Assembly: GCA_024138025.1 (NCBI GenBank)
Contig: JAMXBD010000816.1
Coordinates: 496,001 to 560,000 of the forward strand
DNA length: 64,000 nt
Source of the DNA: Combretum micranthum
Lineage: Eukaryota > Streptophyta > Magnoliopsida > Myrtales > Combretaceae
Direction: 5' to 3'
The position numbers and the translations under genes were made by a program. How positions within the stretch are numbered: position 1 is the first letter of the stretch; every line of letters starts with the position of its first letter. This document shows positions 37,171 through 47,116 of the stretch, piece by piece. The notes beneath the pieces were generated by a model. That model worked only from the letters and a program-made list of their open reading frames with translations. It did no database searches and was not told where the DNA came from.

Positions 37171-38390
37171 TTTCTATTGACACTTTGGTGAGATAACGCC
37201 TAAAAAAAATATATATCTTGGGTAAGAAGAGTAGCAAGAGTGTCAATTTTGTTGTCAAATATCAAGTTTATCAAGATTTCATATGAGACAAGGGAGTCAT
37301 AAAAAAAATTATTTCAAGGTGATGTAGTCAATAAGCAATGTTCCAAATTTATCAAGTTAACCAGTACTACCATGAATAGTGAAACCATGAAGGCTATCAA
37401 GATTATCAAAAGCATGAAGACTATTATGATTACTAAAGTCATTACTTGCATTAGAATCAAGAGTTGTCGAGATTGTTAAGAACATGAGAGTTATCAACAA
37501 GTACCAAATATATCAAGAACATCAAAATTATCATCGAAATTCAAGATTATCAAGATTTTATACAAAATAAAAGGAGGATTATTCTACCTGTATCAAGGAT
37601 AAACTACATGCAATTACAACTTGGTACTGAGAATGATCAAGGATCATAAAACGAACACCAGCATCAAGATTTTACGCCGAAGGATGGAGCATCCAGGAAT
37701 GGATATCTTTCAATTCATTGGAGAATGAATGCAACTGGAATATCAACCCTAATTTTGCAAAGGTGCATTCATTTGATCCTGCAAAAGATATTATCAACAA
37801 TATTAAGTCCTTGGAAGGTAGAGAATTCATCATATAAAAAAATGTGAATATATAGATCATATGCTGAAATTGCAACTAACTCGGACTGAAAGGAAACAAA
37901 CACACAAAGCCTTCAAGATATGTTAGAGGAACCCCAGTCTGAGACACCAACATCAGTTAATTCATCACAAAGTTATGCAGAAAATTGGACCCGGAGGTGG
38001 AAGAGTGGGATGGTGAGATAGAATAAACACTGAAATAATCAAAGCACAGATTTAGAATAAGAGACAAATTACAGGCATCCAGCATCTGAAAAGGTTAATA
38101 AAATTCTTTGGGATCACTTCGCAATCCAGCTAGCAATTTTGACTTGTCCATCCTGGAGCTCAAGGCTCGAAGACCCTGGATGAACAACGCCCATTTAGAA
38201 GATAGGCACATCCAGATGGCGTCAGAGAACACCGAAAACCAATTATTCCATCAATTAATAACCACGCCTAGGAATAATCGGAGGCTTGTGCATGTGGATG
38301 ATAAGGAAATTTTTGCAAATATCAGCGGTATCTGAATTTAAAAGGAGTGAACGGATGAGAATGAGACTGAATTAAAGATAACATACCAGC
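37171..38390. other. Tat-like element interior, no recognised gene
   Basis: AT-rich with many ATCAAGATTATCAAG-like words at about 37240-37590, giving a loosely repetitive texture. A 75-codon plus-strand frame at 38108-38335 has no recognisable domain. Confidence 0.45.
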
Positions 38391-38461
38391 GGATCCATGG
38401 CGCAATGGTAGCACGTCGGACTCCAATCAAAAGGTTGCGTGTTCGTTTCACGTCAAGTTCA
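38391..38461 (+). tRNA. tRNA-Trp(CCA)-like relic, probably a pseudogene
   Basis: The 71 bases follow plant nuclear tRNA-Trp: start GGATCCATGGCGCAATGGTAG (acceptor and D arm), GACTCCAATC with the CCA anticodon, GGTTGCGTG variable region and GTTCGTTTCAC T-arm, ending TCAAGTTCA. It is one base shorter than usual at the anticodon stem (CCAATCAA instead of CCAGATCAG in my recollection of the family) and the invariant T-loop A is T, so pairing is weakened. Intragenic A- and B-box promoters are still partly visible. It lies inside the Tat-like element, so it was probably captured or inserted there. Confidence 0.7.
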
Positions 38462-40490
38462 TTCCCAAACTCTTAGCTACTGGCGGATTCACTAAGAAAG
38501 TCGAGAGAGCTGAGAACATGACTCAAAGCCTTCGAACTTTGAATCCTGGTGGAGCCACTGCTGTTAATATAATCTAAGATTAGTGCAAAGCCCCATCACA
38601 TTTGCATTTCAAAGGAAAATAATAAAGTATATTTGCATGACTAGCATTGTACCATCAAATGCTTGTCGAAGTTGAGCTTCACAGAGTTCGAAATGTCGTT
38701 GCCGAATAACTGGAATTGAACCGATCTATTTGAGCCAACAAATAATAATTGTTTCGGGTGTATAAGGCAAGTATGTGAAGGTAAGAGGATGAAGGATTAA
38801 AGATTTGGTGGATTTTTAATATATCTACACAAGAGGGAATGCACATGCGATATCTGTTGATGAAAAATATTACTATGATGTGCGTATATATACATGTAAA
38901 CGTATACGCGTCTGGCATAATGGATAAGAAAATTTTAGATATATTCTATCAAGATTCGGCAAGGGCTAGATATATGTGTATACTCATATTGATAGCATTA
39001 AAAAGATATGGGATCAATCTCCGTTTTTATTCATTGTATATTGTATATTATATTGTGGTATATCTCGTATATGATATGGTGAATCCGACGTGAAGTGGAT
39101 GGGCTTTGTTATTATTCGGAGCTGATTTTTTTTAAAGATCGGAGTTTCTTTTTTGCGACAATGGCTTGATTAGAGTTGGGAAGACGACGTACGTTGGTCA
39201 GCTACGCGCACCAGGAAGAGGTAGGGGATGATGGCGTGAACCCACGCGCGGGTCTGCTTTTGGACCACGTGCCTTGCGGCTTGTACATATATTTCACCTC
39301 CCCACACATACTAGGATCGAACCTTGGCTTTCACAAACCACACCCGCATTTTAACAAGCTGTGCTGTACTTAGTATACGAACATAGATATGTGTATATAC
39401 ATACATGTCCAGCGACGTAGAAGGATAGCTTGCCTGCTATATATATATATATATTATATGTGTGTGTGTGTATATATAGATATTCAGTACGAGGCAAAAC
39501 TATACATGTGGAAAAGCTAATGTTGATCGTTGTTTCATGTTTGAAAAAATCCAACCGTACTTGGAATGAAGATGTTGAGATTTCAATGTGGTTCTCATTT
39601 CTTTAAAAAAATGACGAGGCAAAGTTGATGGAATGCCTTAGCGCTCAGGATTCATCATGGGCAGAGAATCCGAGGAGATGATTGGAACGAATTTATTTTG
39701 GCATACTAGCTCAGTGGTTGTGTTTATCAAATGCAAAGAGGGGCCAGCTAGGATGATGACACATGCTAGATCATGAAATTAGTATTTAAGGCTACGGCCA
39801 TGTTAATCTCAAAAACTTCCACACATACCAAGCAAATTATTATGGAAACCTATGTCATGAGTCAGCGATGTATATTAAAGGATAATTTTTCAATCTGAAA
39901 GAAAATCAACGAATACATACGGAAGATGGAGAACTAAAACCAAGAAAGGATTTTTTTGCGAATTTGTAAAGATCTGGCAAGACCAACATAAGACCCATAT
40001 TGGTCTTCAATTGGAAAATTTTCGAAGCCCCAATTCGCACTGCGATTAATTGCTTTCTTCCATTCTTGGGTTAAAAACGATGATTTTCTATGGGGTATGA
40101 AGTCCAAGACATGTATTTATTATCAAGAAAAATTATTTTGCAACTTCTTTGCCTACTCTTGGCTATCTTACTATTATGATAGGACCCAATGAACATATAA
40201 AGAGTCGTACATTCATAATATGGATATCAAATGATTTCATGGGAGCAATATCATTCATGCAAACACAAGGTGATACACATAACTGAAGTGGTGCAACAAG
40301 TTTAAGCATTACAAAACACAACTATATATACAATGAAGTTAGTTATAGTACTGGCGCTCGACTTTTACTCAACGATTCATCAACGACAAATGAAGTCTTC
40401 AACTTTATAAAAGCACTTGGCAGCATCATGCGCCGAATATTGATCAAGTAATGCCCAAAAATACTTGAACCCAGTCTAAAGAATTTTGGT
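38462..40490. other. Tat-like element interior, 3' part, no recognised gene
   Basis: Short frames only. A locally GC-rich stretch at 39180-39285 contains CACGTG and CGCGCG words. An (AT)n/(GT)n run lies at about 39440-39478. No pol motifs seen. Confidence 0.45.
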
Positions 40491-40502
40491 CAGGGGGCAA
40501 AA
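40491..40502 (+). other. Polypurine-like tract of the Tat-like element
   Basis: CAGGGGGCAAAA immediately precedes the 3' LTR, the expected place for the plus-strand primer of reverse transcription. Confidence 0.65.
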
Positions 40503-41188
40503 TGTAAATGGGCTTTAAAAAAAATAAATATTATTTATTTATTTGGGCTTGACTCATAGGCTAAGTGACAGGGCCTAATGAGTCTAGTTCAATTATTGGG
40601 ATGCCTTGGGGAGATTTGGGATGCCTTGGGGAGATTTGGGTTGGTCGGCTTGAAACAGGGATCGTTGGGCCGGTCTGTCGTATCCAACCTTTCTCAGTTA
40701 GGCTCATGCACACATAGGAGATGACTACAGGCCTTGGCCCATGAGGAGCTCATTCATGATAAGCATGAATTGATCTTGCTCCATCTCATCCGTCAATCAC
40801 TGAGGTGATCTGACGGTTGTCATCCACGCCAAGTGCCTATAAATATTCAGTCGCTCCTCCTCCTCATCAAGAACTTTTGGAGAGAGAAGACAAACAATAG
40901 TTTGTAAATGAGGCTCTATTCAGGAAGATCAAACAAGGCAACTCAAGTGATTTCTACTCCAACTGCTCAAGAACTGTAAGGTTGACGCACGAGATCTACT
41001 CAAGCTCCCCTATCTGTCACTTGTGCATTTGAGACACTGAGACTGCCTATTCCTCCTCCCTTGTCATTCTCTCCAAGCCATCCCGTCATCAAGTGTCATT
41101 TCCTCAGCAGCATTCTGAAGTCACGTGCCAAGCGCGAAATCCACGTGACACGTGCGTGATCGCTATCAGCAAGAACCCCGCATCTACA
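40503..41188 (+). repeat. 3' LTR of the Tat-like element
   Basis: 686 bases, 21 longer than the 5' LTR, mostly because a 20-bp unit (GGGATGCCTTGGGGAGATTT) is tandemly duplicated at about 40597-40636. It ends CATCTACA at 41188, followed by the GCCTG duplication. Many of the differences from the 5' LTR are transitions. Confidence 0.92.
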
Positions 41189-41193
41189 GCCTG

Positions 41194-42214
41194 TTAAAAA
41201 TCTAGGTTAACTTTTCTACCTTTCTTGACGTTTTTATTTGCATTTACAACTTTGAAAAATAAACTTATTAACTTTTAATATACAGGTGGTAATAAATGCT
41301 ATAAAGTATTTTATGGCTTAAAAATGTAGAAAGTTTTACTCCCTTACGTATGCATACTACTAGATGAAGCGTGTAATCAATTTTAAATTGATGATGTAGT
41401 ATTCTATTCTAAAATTTATTAACTAGCATTTTAAAACACATGTTGATGGTATTATTAATTTACTGGGATTCTAACTTTCCTAAGCATAGACTTCAAGATC
41501 CACATTTGGTCAATCACCGAGGTCATCGTGAACCGTCTGATTCAAGAATCTGAATGAAAACTGGAAAAGTAGAACATAGGTGCCAGTCTCCAGAGGGAAG
41601 CTTTTTAAATCATGCGAAATTAAATTGTCTCTAATGTGGATAATTATTATTAGTACCTCGCTTTTTCTTCAAACCTAGAGAAATTTTTAGGACTTTATAA
41701 TGAAAACAAATGACTTTATATACCGATAATTTTTTTTTTTTTTTGGTTAAATTTAACAAACAAAACTTTGAACAAATATTATTTTTAATATTAGGAGTGT
41801 ACTAGGGGTTCTTAACTCTACCATTCTTATCACCTTTAAAACTATTTAAATGTCTTTCAACACTATATTAAAATCCATTACAGCTAACTTATAAAAATTT
41901 TATCCGAAAATTGCAGTTTTCATATATAAAATTCATTCCTCTTTATAAATGCAAATAAAGGATAATAAGTGCTTATAATGGATATAATCTTATCATTATT
42001 TTAATGTATAATTGGAAAAAAAAATCAGGTAGTTGATTGAAAAAAAAGGGATAAAATTCTGATGATTTATTATAAAAACTAAAAATAATTTAAGTTGACG
42101 CTTTCAAATTTTAATAGTTTATTGAACAAACAAACAAAATCACATGCGACATTTATCCGATTAAAAAACTAATAAAATTCAGAACAAGCTGTCCTAGGTT
42201 TCGCCTATCCAACC
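41194..42214. other. Upstream spacer of CYP94A-like pseudogene 2
   Basis: AT-rich sequence with no recognised element or gene. Confidence 0.4.
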
Positions 42215-42222
42215 CTATAAAT
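42215..42222 (+). promoter_or_regulatory. Candidate TATA box of CYP94A-like pseudogene 2
   Basis: TATAAATT about 109 bases upstream of the ATG at 42324, in a context (CTATCCAACCCTATAAATTCTC) similar in base pattern to the copy 1 promoter (TTTAAACTCTATAAATACTC). Confidence 0.45.
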
Positions 42223-42323
42223 TCTCTTCAACTCGGTCGTGTTCAGTTCAGCCAACACCACTGAATTGGACTCCATATTGACTCTTATTGCGATAAGTGC
42301 TTGCTCCCAAACGCCAGTTAGCC

Positions 42324-43903
42324 ATGTCAATTCTACTACTAGCCTCATTCTTACTTTTTATTCTTCCTTTACTATTCATCTTCTTCTACACATTACATTA
42401 CAAAACTTCCAAAACTGTTACTGATAAGAATCCAAAACCTCATCAATAATATCCATTAACAAGATTGAACTACCAAAATCATTCCCAATAATCGGCTCCA
42501 TCTTTTCGGTTTTCGCAAATAGGAATCGAATTACTCTATGGACAGCAGAGCTCATTAAGTCCTCTCCATCGGCCACCTGCGTCATCGACCTACCTTTCGG
42601 CTTTCGAGAGTTCCTTACGGGCAACCCTGCCAATGTCCAGCGCATGCTCAAGTCCAATTCCCAAAATTATGAGAAAGGGGACATGCTTAAGACCACCTTG
42701 AAAGACATCCTAGGAAATGGGATCATCAACGTTGATGCAGAATCGTGGAAGTTCCAGAGACAAGTTGCTTCCTACGAACTCAACACCAAGTCCCTCCGCA
42801 AGTTCGTTGAAACATGGTCGACACCGAGCTTGATGACCGCCTCTTCCCAATCTTATCCGATGCGGCAAAGAACGGAACGATTCTAGACTTGCAAGACATT
42901 CTCCAAAGATTTGGCTTTGATAATGTCTGTAAAATTGCTTTTGGCTATGATCCTGCATACTTGTTGCCTTCCCTTCCGCATGCCGAGTTTGCGCAAGCAT
43001 TTGAGGATGCCCTGAAAATCAGCACTGAGAGGTTTACCTCCATTCCACTTGTATGGAAACTCAAAAGATTTTTAGGAATTGGATCCGAGAAGCACCTCAA
43101 GATTTCCGTCTTTGAGGTTAGAGAATTTGCAAGAATAATAGTACGAGAGAAAATTCAGGACTTGAAACAGGAGTTGACCATTAACTCAGCCGACCTCCTA
43201 TCAAGATTCTTGGGTGCAGGTCATCCCTATGAGGATAAAGTTTCCCTATCGTCAGGTGATATTGACTTTGTCATAGACATAGTCATAAATTTCATTTTCG
43301 CGGGTCGTGACACAACATCTGCTGCATTAACATGGTATTTGGCTACTCTATAAAACCCTCTATGAAGATCGAGTTTGGAAAGAAATAAGACAAATATCGG
43401 AAAGACCGTCCTATGAGGAAGTTAAGAATATGGTATATACTCATGCTTCACTTTGTGAGAGCATGAGGTTTTATCCACTGGTACCTCTTGATACTAAGGA
43501 AGCGGTAAATGATGACGTTTGGCTTGATGGAACGATTATTAAAAAGGGTGACAGAGTCACGTATCATCCGTTCGCTATGGGGAGGTTAGAGGAATTGTGG
43601 GAGAGTGATTCGGAAGAATTCAAACCGGAAAGATGGTTGGAGGAGGATGCATAAGGGAAGTGGACGTTTGTTTGTAGGGATTCATTTACTTATCCTGTGT
43701 TTCAAGCAGGACCAAGGATTTGTCTAGGAAAAGAGATGGCATTTCTGCAGATGAAGCGTGTGGTTGCTGGTGTACTACAGCGATTTAAGGTGGTTCCTAC
43801 AATGGAGGAGGGTATGGAACCGATTTATGATACGTTTTTGACCGCGAAAATGCAAGGTGGATTTCCTGTCAGGATCGTGGCAAGGGACGACAATGCCAAT
43901 TAG
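42324..43903 (+). pseudogene. CYP94A-like cytochrome P450, copy 2, several frameshifts and a stop
   Basis: From the ATG at 42324 (MSILLLASFLLFILPLLFIFF, a membrane anchor) to the TAG at 43901-43903 it aligns along its whole length with copy 1. Lesions are different: frame breaks near 42440 and 42816, several missing bases near 43350-43390, and a TAA at 43652-43654. The longest continuous piece (42814-43353) holds DILQRFGFDN, CKIAFGYDPAYLLPSLP and the I-helix AGRDTT. Later pieces hold ESMR, PERW and the heme loop FQAGPRICLG near 43700. The original enzyme would have been an ER-bound fatty-acid omega-hydroxylase-type P450. As assembled it cannot give a working product. Confidence 0.87.
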
Positions 43904-45486
43904 AAACTGTTATAATATTTCTCATACATGAGTGTTGTGCTTATATTTTTGTTTTCTAGGAAAAATGATACACTATAGATCTTCTATAATTATGTCAAAC
44001 GTCTTGTATCATCTTTATTTGAAGCATGCCAATATATTATACTATTTATCTTAAAATTCAATCAAGATTTATACGTTTTAAGTTGATTGGTTGCATAAGG
44101 AATAAGGAAAATATTGTAAAGGAAGCAATATACAATTTTATAATAGAAATATGCAATTTTTTCAACTATACCTTTAAACACTGGTGTTCATAACTTACCC
44201 TCTACTCTCATGCCATACCAGATGGCATTAGCAATAGACATGGGAAGACTCTAAAATAACGCTACTTTTTAAATGCACGTCCTTCAATGCATGCATCTAA
44301 AATCAACTCAAGTAACTATATGCCTTAATATATTCTATGTTGTTTGTGCTTAGTTGTTGTTAGTAGGTAGGAAGTACCTATATTGCTAACCGGCACTTTG
44401 ATGATCTTTGCATGATGATGTACCTGTGTAGAGTTACACCTAGAAAGGATGTAAAGTTTAGGTGTTCTTGATTCATAGACTCATAAATATTCGGAAGTAC
44501 ACAACATCATATACATATATGTATTATATGTAAGTGTGTTTTAGTTATTCCCATGATGATTGCAAGATTAAAAGCTGAAGATAATAAATTTGTTGCTTGT
44601 TATATTAGTTTTCTATAAATGCACATGGTTGAATGATTGCGTGTTCATGTGTATGTGCTTATGGTATATATATACTAGCTTCCGGCTCATTTTTTTTTCT
44701 TTTTTAGAATCCTGTAATGATGCCATAACTTTTGATCTTTCTAATTACAATATAGTGGTAGATTATGAAGAAGATGATAGCACTAATGATTACCCAACTG
44801 ATATTTGATTTAGTTTAATAAACACTCCATTTTTGCAATCCTCCATTTGCCACCTCTTGCTAGGTTTACACAAAAACTCAAATAAATAAATAAATAGAAT
44901 GCAAAAATTAAAAAAAATTGAGAAAATCCAAAAATAAAAAATAAAAAAATACAAATATAATAATAAAAATGGATTAGGTTAAAATCAATGTTTAGATCAT
45001 TGTTAAAAGAGATTGGATCCGATTTGGCCCATTAGAAGAACGAAATGCATTTTGAAGGCTATTGGTAAGATTAAATATTTTTTTTTTTTTACTGTGAAAT
45101 TTATAGCAACTGAACTGGTAGCTTATTAGTGGTTAGTGGTGTGCACGTGTCTAACGTGACATTGTGTAGGAAAGCGAGGAAAACTGTGGATTAGCTCGAA
45201 TCTATCAAATCTCATCATCTTTTATACGAAAAACCTTGGTAAAATTATCCAAGAAGACGTGAGAATGAGATTAGAATGTGCCATCCAAGATTTGGTTAGA
45301 GGTTATCTATCCCAATCCAACAGGAGATTCAACAGATTTTCTTTATCAGTAGCATCAAAAAAGAAGAGCGAGGGGGGTACTTCATCATCTTGATCATATA
45401 CAACGACTCTTTCCCTCTAACCTCCCGTTCTCTAGCCCTCTTCCTCTAGAACCCACAATATCATCATCTTCAATCACGCACAGATA
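43904..45486. other. No recognised gene
   Basis: AT-rich spacer with an A-rich, AAATAAATAAA-type stretch near 44880-44970. About 45350-45490 is C/T-rich and continues on the other side of the copia element at 55036, so it is one split locus. Confidence 0.45.
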
Positions 45487-45491
45487 CGAAC

Positions 45492-45977
45492 TGTTAAAAA
45501 TATATAATTTCCAATTTTATGGCGGTCACGTTGCTTCATTTGACGGAAATGCATGGCGGTGAATAATTCTAGAGCTCTCTGGCAAATACGGTAGAAGACT
45601 TGCTTTACCGTTAAGCAAATGAATAATTATCTATTTCCCAAAAAAGTCTAGTAGATGACAGATAATTCCAGCCAATAATAAATGAACTTTGAGCCGTCCT
45701 TTGTTTATCAAATGTGCTGTCTTTTGCTGTATAAATGTGATAAGTCATGAGATGTTATTTTTGACTTTTCATTGACTAAAGCTTAACCGCCATGAAGCTT
45801 ATTTATTTTAACCGACATTGTACTTTTATAAAAGGACCTTATGTCCTTCATTTGTAAGTGACATATTTTCAATATTAATGAGATAATTTTCATTTGTCTA
45901 TTATTTCTCCCATCTCCATTTTTATTTATTGATGTAATTGTTCTTCCAACATCATTAATATAATTTTGCACCCAACA
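45492..45977 (+). repeat. 5' LTR of the copia element
   Basis: 486 bases with a TATAAAT box at 45730-45736. Ends TG…CA. The PBS follows 6 bases later. Confidence 0.94.
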
Positions 45978-45983
45978 TATTTT

Positions 45984-45995
45984 TGGTATCAGAGC
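45984..45995 (+). other. Primer-binding site of the copia element
   Basis: TGGTATCAGAGC, the standard plant copia primer-binding site complementary to the 3' end of initiator tRNA-Met. Confidence 0.9.
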
Positions 45996-46055
45996 CAGAC
46001 CCATTTTTCATACATATACCCAAACATCTAAACATCATACACACAAACCTTTGCA

Positions 46056-47116
46056 ATGGCATCAACAAGTAAAAATGCCACATTTAATTTGTCCCAACAA
46101 GTTATTCCTATGTTTGTTGGAGAAAAATATGATATATGGAGCACGATGATGAAGACATTATTTATCTCACAAGATTTGTGGGAAATTGTTGAGGAAGGTT
46201 ATGAAACCGCTATTGCTAGTCCAGAGGTAAAAGCAACCTGGATAGCACCTCAATGTAAAGAACACAAGGAAAATGTTATGAAAGACGCCAAAGTATTGTC
46301 TTTCATACAACAAGGGGTTAGTCAGTCAATACTACCGCGAATTATGGGTGCAATTATGTCACATGATGCCTGGGAGATTTTAAGGAAGCAATATGGAGGT
46401 CATGATAAAGTTATATCAATCAAACTCCAGAATCTATGGAGAGAGTTTGATAATTTATTCATGAAAGATAATGAAGAGGTGCAAGAATTCTTCTCTCGAG
46501 TCACAGTTATCATTAATCAAATTAGAGGCTATGGAGATACAATTCCAGATAAGAGAATTGTTGGAAAGTCTTGAGAAGTTTGCCAGCAAAATTTGAGCAT
46601 ATTGTTGTTGTTATTAAAGAATCCAAAGATTTATCAAAATTATCTTTGGATGAACTTATGGGATCAGTAGAAGCCCATGAAAAGCGTTTGAGTAGATTTT
46701 CTACTCAAAATTTAGAGCAAGCCTTCCATTCGAAGGTTAATATCAATAGGCAACAAAAGAGCTGGCAAGATAGATATGAAAGTAATTATGGAAGTTCATC
46801 AAACTCTACACGTGGACATGGTAGATACCAGAATTCCCGAGGTCGTGGTAGAGGAAGAGAATTCAACATGAGAAGCAATACATCTCAATGCCGAATATGC
46901 AAAAAATTTGGCCATGAATCCAAAGATTGTCGGTTCAAATGCAAAAGATGTAGAAATCCCAATCATTCTAAAAGGGATTGTTATTACAAAGATCAAGAAG
47001 ATGACCAAAATGCAAACTTTTCTGAGGAAAATCAAGATAAACAGGTATTTTATTCTTGTATGAATATTGAACAATCATTTGAGAATACATGGTATGTTGA
47101 TAGTGGATGCAGCAAT
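46056..47116 (+). pseudogene. Copia gag and start of protease
   Basis: From the ATG at 46056 (MASTSKNATF) the frame carries the typical copia gag body (FVGEKYDIWSTMMKTLF, ILRKQYGG). It breaks near 46560-46574 with a TGA, then goes on in another frame (SLPAKFEHIVVVIKESKDLS). Two CCHC zinc knuckles follow, CRICKKFGHESKDC (near 46890) and CKRCRNPNHSKRDC (near 46938), separated by a short spacer; an Arg/Gly-rich stretch precedes them. The protease motif WYVDSGCSN ends exactly at the insertion point of the nested element at 47117. Confidence 0.88.

Larger units (their letters stand above)
32491..41188 (+). mobile_element. Ty3/Tat-like LTR retrotransposon, non-autonomous (gag only), with antisense PMD frame
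   Basis: Both LTRs (32491-33155 and 40503-41188) begin TGTAAATGGG and end CATCTACA, and are flanked by a perfect 5-bp duplication GCCTG (32486-32490 and 41189-41193). A primer-binding-like site follows the 5' LTR and a purine tract precedes the 3' LTR. The 7.3-kb interior holds a gag of the Tat type, no recognisable protease, reverse transcriptase or integrase, an antisense plant-mobile-domain reading frame (36368-37170) and a tRNA-Trp-like sequence. A gag-only layout fits the class described as TR-GAG; mobilisation would need pol from an autonomous relative. LTR differences are a few percent, so the insertion is moderately old. Confidence 0.9.
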
